Positions 1 through 7,326 of a DNA stretch of 18,101 nucleotides are shown in pieces. The notes beneath the pieces were generated by a model, which worked only from the letters and a program-made list of their open reading frames with translations, did no database searches and was not told the DNA's origin. Positions within the stretch are counted from its first letter, which is position 1, and each line of letters opens with the position of its first letter. The DNA is taken from assembly GCA_002284615.2 (NCBI GenBank), contig MU069647.1:9000-27100 (forward strand), read 5' to 3'. The stretch comes from Dunaliella salina (taxonomy: Eukaryota > Chlorophyta > Chlorophyceae > Chlamydomonadales > Dunaliellaceae). Both the position numbers and the translations under genes were made by a program.

Positions 1-36
<36 letters not shown>
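1..36. repeat. (CA)n microsatellite at the window edge
   Basis: Eighteen pure CA units start at base 1 and run into a short alternating purine/pyrimidine CG-rich stretch (37-50). The array is cut by the window edge, so its true length is unknown. Long alternating CA/CG tracts can adopt left-handed DNA, but nothing here shows that this one does. Confidence 0.97.
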
Positions 37-38
<2 letters not shown>

Positions 39-59
39 CGCGCACGCGCGTAAAAATGT

Positions 60-186
60 GGGACTTCGTAAATTTTGGGCTTTTTTGTAGCTCCTCGCAA
101 AGGCGCAATACTCGCAAAAAAATTATTGTTATTATTTTGGCACCTTGCAATTAAGTGTGCAATACTTTAATACTGGCACGGTATTC
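60..186 (+). repeat. Diverged copy of the MITE-like terminus, abutting a TTA tract
   Basis: The last 55 bases (about 132-186) resemble the reverse complement of the left end of the TIR element at 2281-2690. Both have a TTTTGGCACCT block, then an AATAC block, then a terminus ending in ACGG or ACGG-like bases followed by TA. The sequence then passes directly into the TTA array at 187. A similar segment at 3540-3597 has the same arrangement. The opposite end is not recognisable, so this is a partial or decayed copy. The relationship was judged by eye only. Confidence 0.5.
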
Positions 187-291
187 TTATTATTATCATT
201 ATTATTATTATTATTATTATCATTATTATTATTATTATTATTGTTGTTGTTGTTATTATTATCATTATTGTTATCATTATTATTATTATTG

Positions 292-384
<93 letters not shown>
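187..384. repeat. (TTA)n microsatellite with TCA/TTG variants
   Basis: About 66 trinucleotide units. The 5' half is interrupted by ATC and GTT variants and the 3' half is nearly pure ATT. In-frame readings give only poly-Leu or poly-Tyr and have no coding meaning. A short heptamer repeat (CAGGTAG three times) follows at about 394-415. Confidence 0.97.
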
Positions 385-385
<1 letters not shown>

Positions 386-439
386 AAGCCGCGCAGGTAG
401 CAGGTAGCAGGTACCACGTGACTAGACGCGGCGCGCCTG

Positions 440-607
440 GCTCTTAAGATGGTATTTGGGGGTCTTGTCACCGGCGATTTTGAATTTTATTCGGACACTT
501 AAAGTACTTTGAAAGGCCTCTGTAACCTCACAAGCGCCATAGCAGATGTAACAAAAACTCCGTTCACGCTTCGTGCGCTTGTAAATTTATTGAAACGCAT
601 AAAAATG
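440..607. other. Unannotated spacer
   Basis: This stretch lies between the TTA array and the inverted-repeat element. I see no conserved reading frame, no RNA gene and no repeat in it. Confidence 0.5.
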
Positions 608-751
608 TTTTATGGTGAATTCCATTTATGATTCCGGTTCGGCTTCTCAGAAAAATTAAAAAATTCGAAAATAAAAATAATTCCAGACAAACCCAATGGT
701 ATTGACACGCCGCAAGCCGCTCTACAACGTTGTCATGGAGAGCGTGAGGAT

Positions 752-842
<91 letters not shown>

Positions 843-1090
843 TGAGTGCATGTGAGCTGTCTTCACCTGTGTTTTTGCTTGGGCGTCCGCCGAACAGGTC
901 ACTGGCCGTCTTGCAGCTGTAGCCCCGTAGCGCTGGGGAGGCTGTTCCTGCATGGGATCCTCACAATCCTCAGAAGCAGAGCGGATTGTCAGAGAGAGAA
1001 GATATGCAATATAGAAATAATTTTGAATTTTCGAATTTTTCATATTTTGGAGAAGCCGAACCGGAATCATAAATGAAATCCGCCATAAAT
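608..1090. mobile_element. Foldback or MITE-like element with long inverted arms around a TG microsatellite
   Basis: The left arm (608-683) and right arm (about 1012-1090) are imperfect inverted copies. The core shared block, ATTCCGGTTCGGCTTCTC on the left, occurs as its reverse complement near 1052-1070. Flanking AT-rich blocks (CATTTATG, AAATTCGAAAAT) also match. The arms enclose about 330 bp that includes a long TG repeat. No target-site duplication is evident at the outer ends and no transposase reading frame exists inside. The - strand frame over 564-1070 is a His-Thr run encoded by the TG tract and is not a gene. A nonautonomous DNA transposon, or an inverted duplication around the microsatellite, would both fit. 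Confidence 0.65.
754..845. repeat. (TG)n microsatellite
   Basis: Pure TG units run from 754 to 835. The next ten bases contain single-base interruptions. The tract lies inside the inverted-repeat element at 608-1090. Confidence 0.97.
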
Positions 1091-1422
1091 AATCACATTG
1101 AATGGATTATGTAGTTCAAGCACAGCCCGGCGATGGTCCCAGGTGGTCGGAAAATGACAAGTTCCCTGCCGATCACCCCACACAAGCCTCGTGCCCTTGT
1201 GCTCTCATTTAATCAAATTCGCATGACTGAATGCTCGAATAAAATACTCAAAAATCCACAAGGGCAGCAGCCTGGAAATGACCTGGTGTGCCAAGGGAAC
1301 ACACTTGCACAAAGCACAACCGTTCTCTGCAAGTTGCGCATACGATGCACATCTCGATAACAATATTAATTTACACTTTATCAACTTACATTGCCAGCGC
1401 GGCTTTTCAGGTAACTGCACTA
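1091..1422. other. Unannotated spacer
   Basis: Short overlapping frames occur on both strands, none longer than about 75 codons and none with a recognisable motif. I see no RNA gene or repeat here. Confidence 0.5.

Positions 1423-1510
<88 letters not shown>
1423..1510. repeat. (ATT)n microsatellite
   Basis: About 29 uninterrupted ATT units. The absence of interruptions suggests a younger or more active array than the degenerate tracts at 187-384 and 2151-2280. Frames through it translate as poly-Ile or poly-Tyr and are not genes. Confidence 0.97.
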
Positions 1511-1511
<1 letters not shown>

Positions 1512-1995
1512 AGAGTTGGGCAACAGGCCCAAATTCCTGAAAATGTTCTTTCCAGGCTACATTTTCCAAATCTGACCAGGCCAACTATTACAATATAAAT
1601 AAAAAATACTCAAAAAATTGATGAAAATTGGTTGACTCCAGATCACTCTCCTAGCCTCAGATCACCCTAAAATGGCCCACAGCTCCACCATGGGACCATT
1701 TTTCACCCCCAAAATATTTTCTTAATCACCCTTATATGATATGCTCACATCTTGCATATTCAAAAGTGGGAATGAAGAAGGTCAAAAATTTGGCCTTTTT
1801 CGCACCCCTAGTGCTGGATTTTCTCTAAGGGAAATGGCTGAAATTCAGTATCTGAACAACCACTGGGTCTTTTCACTCCATTTTTTTTGCAATAATATTT
1901 ATTTGGTTCAAGGACTCCAAATCACCAAAAATCACCCAATTGTCAGGTATGGAGTTCTGGTGGTGAAAAATAGGGTCCACGCCGCGGCCGATTAG
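1511..1995. other. Unannotated spacer with a weak inverted repeat
   Basis: No gene is recognised. A block near 1690-1712 and one near 1958-1979 are approximate inverted repeats of about 20 bases with several mismatches (GGACC...TTTTTCACC against GGTGAAAAA...GGTCC). That is too weak to call an element. Confidence 0.4.
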
Positions 1996-2098
1996 GCATG
2001 TTGCCCCTGACTGGCAAGATTCAAGCTCAGTTGTGTGAACAGAGCATGGGCTACATTTTGGTCTCAAGCTTGAATCTTGCCAGTCAGGGGCAACTTGC
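1996..2098. repeat. Perfect 27-bp inverted repeat: long hairpin
   Basis: Bases 2001-2027 and 2067-2093 are exact reverse complements over 27 bases (left arm begins TTGCCCCTGACTGG). The stem extends five bases outward with one mismatch (1996-2000 and 2094-2098). The loop is 39 bases. A transcript from either strand would fold into a hairpin of about 103 nt, in the size range of plant-type or animal-type microRNA precursors. It could equally be a tiny foldback repeat. No target-site duplication is obvious and no expression evidence is available. Confidence 0.85.
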
Positions 2099-2150
2099 TC
2101 AAGGAACATTTTAAAAGTATCCCTTTTTGAGGCCTTAGTCGCCCACCTCT

Positions 2151-2280
2151 GTTGTTATTGCTATTATTATTATTGTTGTTGTTATTATCATCATTATTTT
2201 TATTACTACCATTACCAATTTTATCATCATCATCATCATCATCATTATTACTATTATCATTATTATCATTATTATCATTA
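2151..2280. repeat. Degenerate TTA/TCA trinucleotide tract, left part
   Basis: A mixed TTA, TTG and TCA array that includes a run of seven TCA units around 2222-2245. It is interrupted at 2281 by the TIR element and resumes at 2691 in the same TTATCATTA style. The insertion therefore came after the array formed. Confidence 0.9.
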
Positions 2281-2690
2281 CCGTAGCGACGCTAATGTAT
2301 TACGACGCTGGTTTATTACGAGGTGCCAAAATAATTTCATTAATTTAATTACGAGCTTTAAGGTTTTACGAGGTCGTCCCGAGAAAGTCAAAATTTGCGA
2401 ACTTTTGCCTTTTCGCACCTCGTGCACTGGCTCCTCATCTCCTCCCTGGCTATTCCATCCTCCAGCTTCAAGCAAAATGCATCCTTGGCGGACAATCCCA
2501 ATTCGTCCCCCCCATCAAAAAGGGTTATCTGCACCTTCGCAGTGGCTGCATTTTGTGGTGCTGTAATTTGCTAAGTATAAACCTGTAACTTTTACGAGGC
2601 TTTGGAAAAAGTAATTTCTAAGGACGATCCACATTGCGAACAACCTCGATAATTATTTAATTAATCGCAAAACCCCCAGCGTCGCTACGG
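2281..2690. mobile_element. 410-bp MITE with 13-bp TIRs and TA target duplication (Tc1/mariner-like)
   Basis: The ends CCGTAGCGACGCT (2281-2293) and AGCGTCGCTACGG (2678-2690) are perfect 13-bp inverted repeats. Each is flanked on its outer side by TA (2279-2280 and 2691-2692), and a TTA/TCA array continues on both sides. Duplication of a TA target is the hallmark of the Tc1/mariner superfamily; assigning this element there is an inference from that alone. Subterminal motifs (ACGACGCT, TTACGAGGT) recur near both ends and could be transposase binding repeats. The interior has no transposase-like frame, so it would be nonautonomous. Related termini occur at 60-186 and 3540-3597. Confidence 0.85.
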
Positions 2691-2755
2691 TATTATCATT
2701 ATTATTCATTGTACCGTCACTATTATTATTCATGTTTTTTATTATTATATTGATA
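2691..2755. repeat. Degenerate TTA/TCA tract, right part
   Basis: This continues the array split by the 410-bp element. It begins TATTATCATTATTATT, matching the style of the left part. Confidence 0.85.
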
Positions 2756-3380
2756 CAATTGCTAATATCGTGCTTATCCTGGGGGTACTGCAATTTAATA
2801 AGATAAATATCGCCACTCTGTGCAATATGCAGTCCATTTATAAATTGTTTTTTGAAGGCCTCGCAAAGTGTACATGTTTTCAACGCACCCTCCATCAAGC
2901 CCCAGGGTGGAACCCCATGCAGCAACAGGGCAAAGGAAGCTGTTCCATGGGCGCTTAAGGGGAATCGCAAGGGCCTGCTCCAGCATGGACACCTAGGGAG
3001 GGAAGGTTGTGCCTCATGCACCTCTTGGCCCCTAGCTCATCTGGCTGCAGGTCCTTCTTCAAAGCAGGAGGGCATGCGTGTGCAAGGAAGCGTGCGCATA
3101 CATGAGCAGGGGCGTGGCATGCTTTCCCTCAGGCAGTAATAGCAGGCAACCTCTGGGGTGGCAGGCAACCTGGGGGGCAACATCAGGGAGACCTCTGATG
3201 AGCTGATGGACAAAGAGGATGGGCAGGAGCATTGAACCAAAGCAAGGCACAAGAAATGCAAAACTTCGTTTATTTTATACTGTTTGGGGAATCCGCGCAA
3301 AACTTTACTGTACAGCTACGTGACCATTACGCAATGTATCTTGTTTGAAGGGGCGGATAATGCGTAATGGGATTTTGCAG
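2756..3380. other. Unannotated spacer
   Basis: Several overlapping frames of 60-122 codons are present on both strands. None shows a domain, codon-bias signal or splice context that I can support. No RNA gene is visible. Confidence 0.5.
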
Positions 3381-3420
3381 GGGGTGCATGAAGGTGCATA
3401 AAGGTGCGCGAAGGTGCACA
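3381..3420. repeat. Four tandem copies of a 10-bp unit
   Basis: Four in-register decamers with consensus AAGGTGCATA. The core GGTGC is invariant and the last bases vary. The array lies in a region rich in GTGCG/GCGTAATGG motifs (3340-3490), which also recur around it. Confidence 0.85.
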
Positions 3421-3539
3421 GAAAGAACTTTGAGCAGGGTGCGTACTGATGCGTAATGGAAGAGTTCAATTGCTGAAAAAAGGGGGTGCGAACTGGTCAC
3501 GAAGCTGAGCAGTAATACTCACAAAGAAAGTAATGAAGT

Positions 3540-3597
3540 TACTTTGGGACCTCCCAATGTTGTGTGCTCGGAATACATTAGTACAGGCACGGTATTT
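3540..3597 (+). repeat. Second diverged copy of the MITE-like terminus
   Basis: The order of blocks matches 132-186 and, inverted, the left end of the 410-bp element: TTTGGGACCT, GTGTGC, GAATACATTAGTAC, GGCACGG then TA. It runs straight into a TTA/TCA/TTG array at 3598. The partner end is not identifiable. This is a by-eye relationship. Confidence 0.5.
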
Positions 3598-3758
3598 TTA
3601 TCATTATTGTTATTGTTGTTATCATTATCATCATTATTATTATCATTATTATTATCATTATCATTATTATATTATTATTATTGTTGTTGTTGTTGTTGTT
3701 GTTGTTACCGTTGTTGCTATTATTATCATCATTATTACTATTGATGTCATTATTAATA
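3598..3758. repeat. Degenerate TTA/TCA/TTG trinucleotide tract
   Basis: Mixed trinucleotide array with a run of GTT units around 3680-3707. Frames over it translate as poly-Asn, poly-Val or poly-Tyr and are not genes. Confidence 0.93.
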
Positions 3759-3925
3759 TGCCGCTGGCAAAGACAAGGATCAGTGCTGATAAAAGTGAGG
3801 TGACAAGTAGGTCGGAAGAAATTACATTGTTGAACCAGCAACCACTGCCTTGACAGTACAAGCACTTTGAGATGCTAGTGTCATGTTGTTCCGACTAAAC
3901 GCTGCTGCCCATCTTTTTGATTCAG

Positions 3926-4041
3926 GTTCGAGAGCGTGGGCATTCAGCTTTCAAGTCATTAGCGCTCTACTATCACAAACTGATGTGAGGGGCAGTGCAA
4001 GACTTGAATTGATGTGGTATGCAATTCAAGGAGGTCCACAG
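3926..4041 (+). other. Possible orphan internal exon, product unrecognised
   Basis: A pyrimidine-containing stretch ending in TTCAG (3925) resembles a splice acceptor. CAG followed by GTAAGG (exon end 4041, intron from 4042) is a near-perfect splice donor. The frame between them is open and reads as an ordinary, non-repetitive peptide containing RAWAFSFQVISALLSQ and RLELMWYAIQGG. I do not recognise a family. No partner exon is identified in the next kilobase. It could be an exon of a host gene spread over a large intron, or a chance match. Confidence 0.25.
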
Positions 4042-4884
4042 GTAAGGTATTTTCGGGAAGGTGTGATCCAATGTGAAGAGCGGCGAGTGGGGTGATTGCC
4101 CTGCCACAGTCATGTTTTGGGACTTAGGACGGTGCGTGGATGCTGGGATGGCCCGTACCCATGGTTCACCATCCCAATATTGTGTTCACCAGTGAATATG
4201 TTCTGTCCAATGGCCAACAGGGCTTGATTAGCAGCCACAGTGGGATAGGTTAATGTTCCTTTTTTAGGAGAGGAAAAACTACTCAAGCTTGTTGACTGCG
4301 TGTATGAAGGAGAGTCCCTTAGCCAAATAGTAGCCTTGGTAGTAGGTTAGGTCGTTCTCCTTTTGTGCATGCTAGCTCATATTCTGGTAAGTTCGGGAAT
4401 GTTCATAGCAAGTTTGCCTGTAAATGCTTGTGTGTTGTCAGATCCACAGGGTTTTTGACAGCGTGGCCTGCAGTCAGCGCTCATGAGTGAGCCTGATATC
4501 TGGACCACCTCTAGACTGAGTGGCTGGTAGGCTGTAACTGGATTGTATCTGCACGACCCCTAGACTGGGGTGGCTTATATGCTGTATCAGCTTTCTTTTG
4601 CAGTGCCAACTTACAGTGGAATGTCAATCTGGCGCCATCAAGGCAGTCTTCCATGTGGTCGTAGATGCCTATAGGGTTGGCTGCTTGTATGAGGGTAAGG
4701 CAAACGCTTAGAAGGATGGCCAACAAGCTGCTGGATCCGCATTAGTTTGGTTTTCCTGGGTTTGGTGTAGATGTGTAGGTACAACTCACTGGTACACTGT
4801 GAGTATTTGGTTTTCCATTGTTGGTATACAATTTGTCTTTTGCCCTGGCAGACTTTTACCTCCTGGAACTAATGGGACTCACCC
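4042..4884. other. Unannotated; intron or intergenic
   Basis: If the exon at 3926-4041 is real, this would begin an intron. Two approximate copies of a roughly 55-base segment (CTAGACTG.GTGGCT..TA.GCTGTA) lie near 4510-4535 and 4561-4586. I see nothing else. Confidence 0.4.
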
Positions 4885-4960
4885 TCATTTTCAGCAGTGA
4901 CTTTTGGGTCTTTCCTTGATTCACGCAGGCTCTGCACAGCATAGACTTTCTTTTTTTCTG
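4885..4960 (+). mobile_element. Solo 3' end of the retroelement family, subfamily II
   Basis: The block GTCTTTCCTTGATTCACGCA followed by CAGCATAGACTTTC matches the 3' region of R4 (about 15610-15665) and the solo end at 16815-16880, with scattered substitutions. It is the subfamily II version of the signature CCTTCCTTAATGCACGC...AGACTTTTC seen at the other 3' ends. No coding part is attached, so it is a strongly 5'-truncated copy. Confidence 0.6.
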
Positions 4961-5139
4961 ATGTGCTGGATAATGCCCAATTGAGCCTAGGCCTGAAATT
5001 CAATATTGGGCCCTTCTGGCTGCTGCAACAATATCTACTGACATCCTGGGCCTCATTTTCTGTGTCAGGGTCAGGCGTCCAGCAAGAAACTTTCACTGCC
5101 TTATGTGTTCCCTGTTCTAAATAATTTTTAACCAAAAGG

Positions 5140-5413
5140 TGAAGAAAAGGAAAAGTCTATGCAGGCCCGAGGCCGCATGCATTCAGGGAAGGTTTCCTAA
5201 TAAAAAAGCTTGCAAGCTAGCAGTGGCCTCACCTCGGAACCATCACTAGATACAGCTAGCCTCCTAGGAGCCTGGTAGGAGAGAGCCAGAAACAGAGCTG
5301 ACGAGGATCTGGGGGGTTGTCCTCCATGCTCCTGGACGCCTGAATGGATCCCTCTCCTTCTCTCCTCCGCCGTATGCCCAGCAGACCACCCCCCCCCCCC
5401 GGAAGCCCCCTGA
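5140..5413 (-). mobile_element. 5'-truncated retroelement copy (3' end only), subfamily I
   Basis: Read on the - strand, it starts at a G-rich tract (5387-5413). It then encodes the C-terminal motif MEDNPPDPR (around 5308-5330, with the usual stop after NPPDSH lost), continues through CTCTCCTAGG and TGAGGCC(A)C, reaches the conserved TGCATGCGGCCTCGGGCCTGC block, and ends in CTTTTCCTTTTCTTC. The layout is collinear with the 3' parts of R1 and R2. Its 5' boundary abuts the (TTTTC)n terminus of the next - strand copy. Confidence 0.85.
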
Positions 5414-5568
5414 AAAGAAAAGAAAAGAAAAGTCTACGCAAGCCAAAGGCCGNGTGCATTAAGGGAAGGTCCTCTAGTTGGAGAGCTGGAGGCCTCACCA
5501 GAAGGCCCTCAGAACCTACGCTAGACGCAGCTAGCCTAGGAGAGAGCCAGAAAATGAAGAGCATGTAA
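5414..5568 (-). mobile_element. Second 5'-truncated retroelement 3' end, subfamily I
   Basis: On the - strand it begins around CTGGCTCTCTCCTAGGCTAG, just downstream of where NPPDSH-stop would be. It contains the TGAGGCCTCCAG and CCTTCCCTTAATGCAC blocks, then GGCTTGCGTAGACTTTTC and ends in (TTTTC)n. It is head-to-tail with the copy at 5140-5413. Base 5453 is an undetermined N inside the conserved block. Confidence 0.85.
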
Positions 5569-5570
5569 AA

Positions 5571-5640
5571 AGTAAAAAGTTTACGCTGGACACTGCCGGC
5601 GTGCCTTCAGGAAGGTTTACAAGGGGAGCAAGCTTTCAGC
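5571..5640 (-). mobile_element. Probable third, highly diverged retroelement 3' end
   Basis: The - strand reading CCTTCCTGAAGGCACGCCGG...GTGTCCAGCGTAAACTTTTTAC resembles the subfamily II signature (TTTCCTTAATGCATGCTGG...GTGTCCAGCATAGACTT). The match is short, so this is tentative. Confidence 0.4.
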
Positions 5641-6060
5641 CATCAAGTTTGGCTGCTCGGCCTTTCAAGCCAAGTAAACCTGAGCAAGAGATAAGGAAAG
5701 ACTCCACTGTCAGCGCTGGCACTAGCAGTGAGCCCAACAACGAAGACTAGCTATCAGCAGCCCAGCTAATGCGGCCCCGGCTGGTTGTCGGCCATCCGTC
5801 CAGCTGCAGCTCCACGCCTCGCTGTCCTGTACGCAGCCTGCCCCGTAGTCCCCTCACCCAAAAACCCATCTCTCTTGCTGCAAAATTGGATGGCATTTTT
5901 GGTGTTGTTAATTTTTGTTAGGCCCTAACCCGGGGTCTTTACAGCCCGGGGTCTTTACAGCGTGATGGTGAAGTTCTTTCACAGTTTTGTGGGCTTTGTC
6001 TTTGGTTAGGCCGAGTTTGCAGAGTGGATCAATAGTGTAGGGATTGAAGATAGTTCCAGA
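5641..6060. other. Unannotated spacer with a 16-bp tandem duplication
   Basis: The unit CCCGGGGTCTTTACAG occurs twice in tandem (5929-5944 and 5945-5960), without mismatches. No coding homology to the retroelement is obvious before about 6061. Confidence 0.5.
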
Positions 6061-6078
6061 AACCCCAATAATTATGGT

Positions 6079-6385
6079 ATGCAATGCGACTCTGCTATTG
6101 CAATGTATGCCCGAAGAATTTTTGTGCGCAAGCTCTCTATGAAATGGAGAGCGTGTCTGGTGTTAATGATGGAGCTCAGTTGCTCTTGGTTTAGCGTTTT
6201 GCTTGGCAAGGCTACCCTCTCTCACTTTCTCTTCTTCATATACATGGAACCCCTGATGCGATGGCTCCATGCTGGCGGGCAAGGCTACGGATATGAGTGC
6301 CTCAACAAAAGCCCAAAAACTGAACAGGAACCCAAGGCAAATCAAGCATTGAGCCTTTGCAAATGACCTCATCTGCAGCTTATCA
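6079..6385 (+). pseudogene. Reverse transcriptase fragment (R1)
   Basis: The frame from 6079 carries FLFFIYMEPLMRWLHAGGQG (about 6226-6285), typical of the non-LTR RT segment after the QGxPLS motif. In another frame just upstream, WQGYPLS (about 6201-6222) matches that QGxPLS motif. The catalytic FADD box appears in a shifted frame as AFANDLI (6353-6373), with the first catalytic aspartate changed to asparagine. The first frame stops at 6366 and the shifted frame soon after. The reading therefore switches frame at least twice within 200 bases and the enzyme is dead. Only the middle of the palm is present; fingers and thumb are not visible. Confidence 0.75.
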
Positions 6386-6409
6386 GCTTAGCGACGCCAC
6401 ACCACCCAC

Positions 6410-6663
6410 CACAAATGCAAACACTGAAGCTCACAACCCAATATCTCAACTTGCAAACAAGGAGATTAGCAACTCTCCTGAAAAAATCCAAAGATTACTC
6501 TTAAACAACAAATAAATCTTACGAAGTATCCAACGGATACACTGTACACACAGAGTCATGCCTCCAACTTCAGCTTTTCCAGTTCTGATAGATGCCCACT
6601 CTGTGCGAATACGGACAACACTTATCACGCCTGCTCAGGTGCACCAACCCAACAATGAGTGGG
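6410..6663 (+). pseudogene. Post-RNase H linker and CPLC zinc knuckle (R1)
   Basis: This is collinear with R2 positions 11505-11750 at the nucleotide level (shared blocks such as AAGCTCACA, TCAACTTGC.AACAAG, GATACACTGTACACACA). The knuckle reads RCPLCANTDNTYHACSG (from 6590) in a frame different from the nuclease frame that follows. A frameshift therefore lies near 6650. Family members elsewhere in the window read CPLCG followed by His and Cys, the C-x2-C...H...C arrangement found just upstream of restriction-like endonucleases in R2-type retroelements. Confidence 0.7.
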
Positions 6664-7326
6664 ATGCCCACCAACAGACACAATGCAGCCCTTAGTCTGT
6701 GTGTAAAAGCCCTCAGTAAAGGCCGATATGGCTCATCCCTCATTTTACTGCTAATTAGCATGGATGGCTGCAATCATGACAGACTTCAGAATCAAGGCAT
6801 ACAAGTCCCTGAAAACATCTCTCGAGCTATTCCAGACTGGGTTTTCCCAAATGGCACTGCCCACCTTGATCCTTCCAAGATCCCCCCGCAAGGTAGAGAC
6901 ATCCACCTCCTTGAACTTAAATTGTGCCCTGACAAAAATCCCTTCATCACTTTAGAACGTGCACAGGCTCAACATTCCCACATCATAACTAGACTTAAAG
7001 CACACAGCTTTAGAAACCCAAACAGGAATAAGAAAGTGACTTTGCACATCATCTTAATTGGTGTGGGTGGCACGATTTACAATGATTATACAATTACACC
7101 TCCTATACGTCTGGGCCTGACCAAACGAAAAGCTAAATCGCTAGCATCCCAGCTTAGGGACCATGCCATCCAAAGATTATCCACCATCATTAACACTAGA
7201 CATGCACTTTGCTTTCAGGGGGCATCTGGGAGGGGGTTTGCTGGGCGCACAGAGGTGGCTGAGGATGGAAGAAGCAGAGTCCGAGCGCTCAGGGGCATGG
7301 CAAGCAATCCTCCGGATTCCCATTAG
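6592..7326 (+). pseudogene. C-terminal PD-(D/E)XK-like nuclease domain (R1), longest open frame of the family
   Basis: Open frame of 244 codons, but homology to the other relics starts only at about residue 26; the first ATG is incidental. Visible features are RHN (29-31), IPDWVF (80-85), IHLLELKLCPD (104-114), AQAQH (124-128), VTLHIILIGVGG (149-160), TRHAL (202-206) and the terminal NPPDSH (239-244) with stop TAG at 7324-7326. ELK fits the E-x-K half of a PD-(D/E)XK centre. The RPD half seen in R2 (RPDALLV) is missing: R1 jumps from FPNGT to HLDPS, deleting about 20 residues, and its IPDW aligns with IPAY (R3) and TPHW (R4), not with the catalytic PD. The domain would cut target DNA during retrotransposition in an intact element. 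The nuclease assignment rests on motif order, not on a search. Confidence 0.7.

Noticed and set aside
145..447. Open frames over the TTA arrays (poly-Leu, poly-Tyr; similarly 1278-1598 and 3533-3865)
   Set aside because: They are translations of trinucleotide microsatellites. No non-repetitive domain is attached.
564..1070. 168-codon - strand frame with a His-Thr run
   Set aside because: The run is the TG microsatellite and the flanks are the arms of the inverted-repeat element. There is no coding signal.
1690..1980. Possible 290-bp element with terminal inverted repeats
   Set aside because: The inverted blocks are about 20 bases with several mismatches and a gap, and there is no target duplication.
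3381..3420. CRISPR-like array
   Set aside because: Ten-base units without spacers form a minisatellite. There is no repeat-spacer structure anywhere in the window.
4869..5135. 88-codon - strand frame
   Set aside because: It is largely antisense to the subfamily II 3' end and the adjoining spacer. No domain is recognised.
5256..5564. 102-codon - strand frame as a gene
   Set aside because: It reads across the junction of two truncated retroelement copies. Only its NPPDP part is a remnant of real coding sequence.
6829..6840. IPDW in R1 as the catalytic PD of the nuclease
   Set aside because: It aligns with IPAY in R3 and TPHW in R4, both of which also have a separate PD further on. The real PD segment is deleted in R1.
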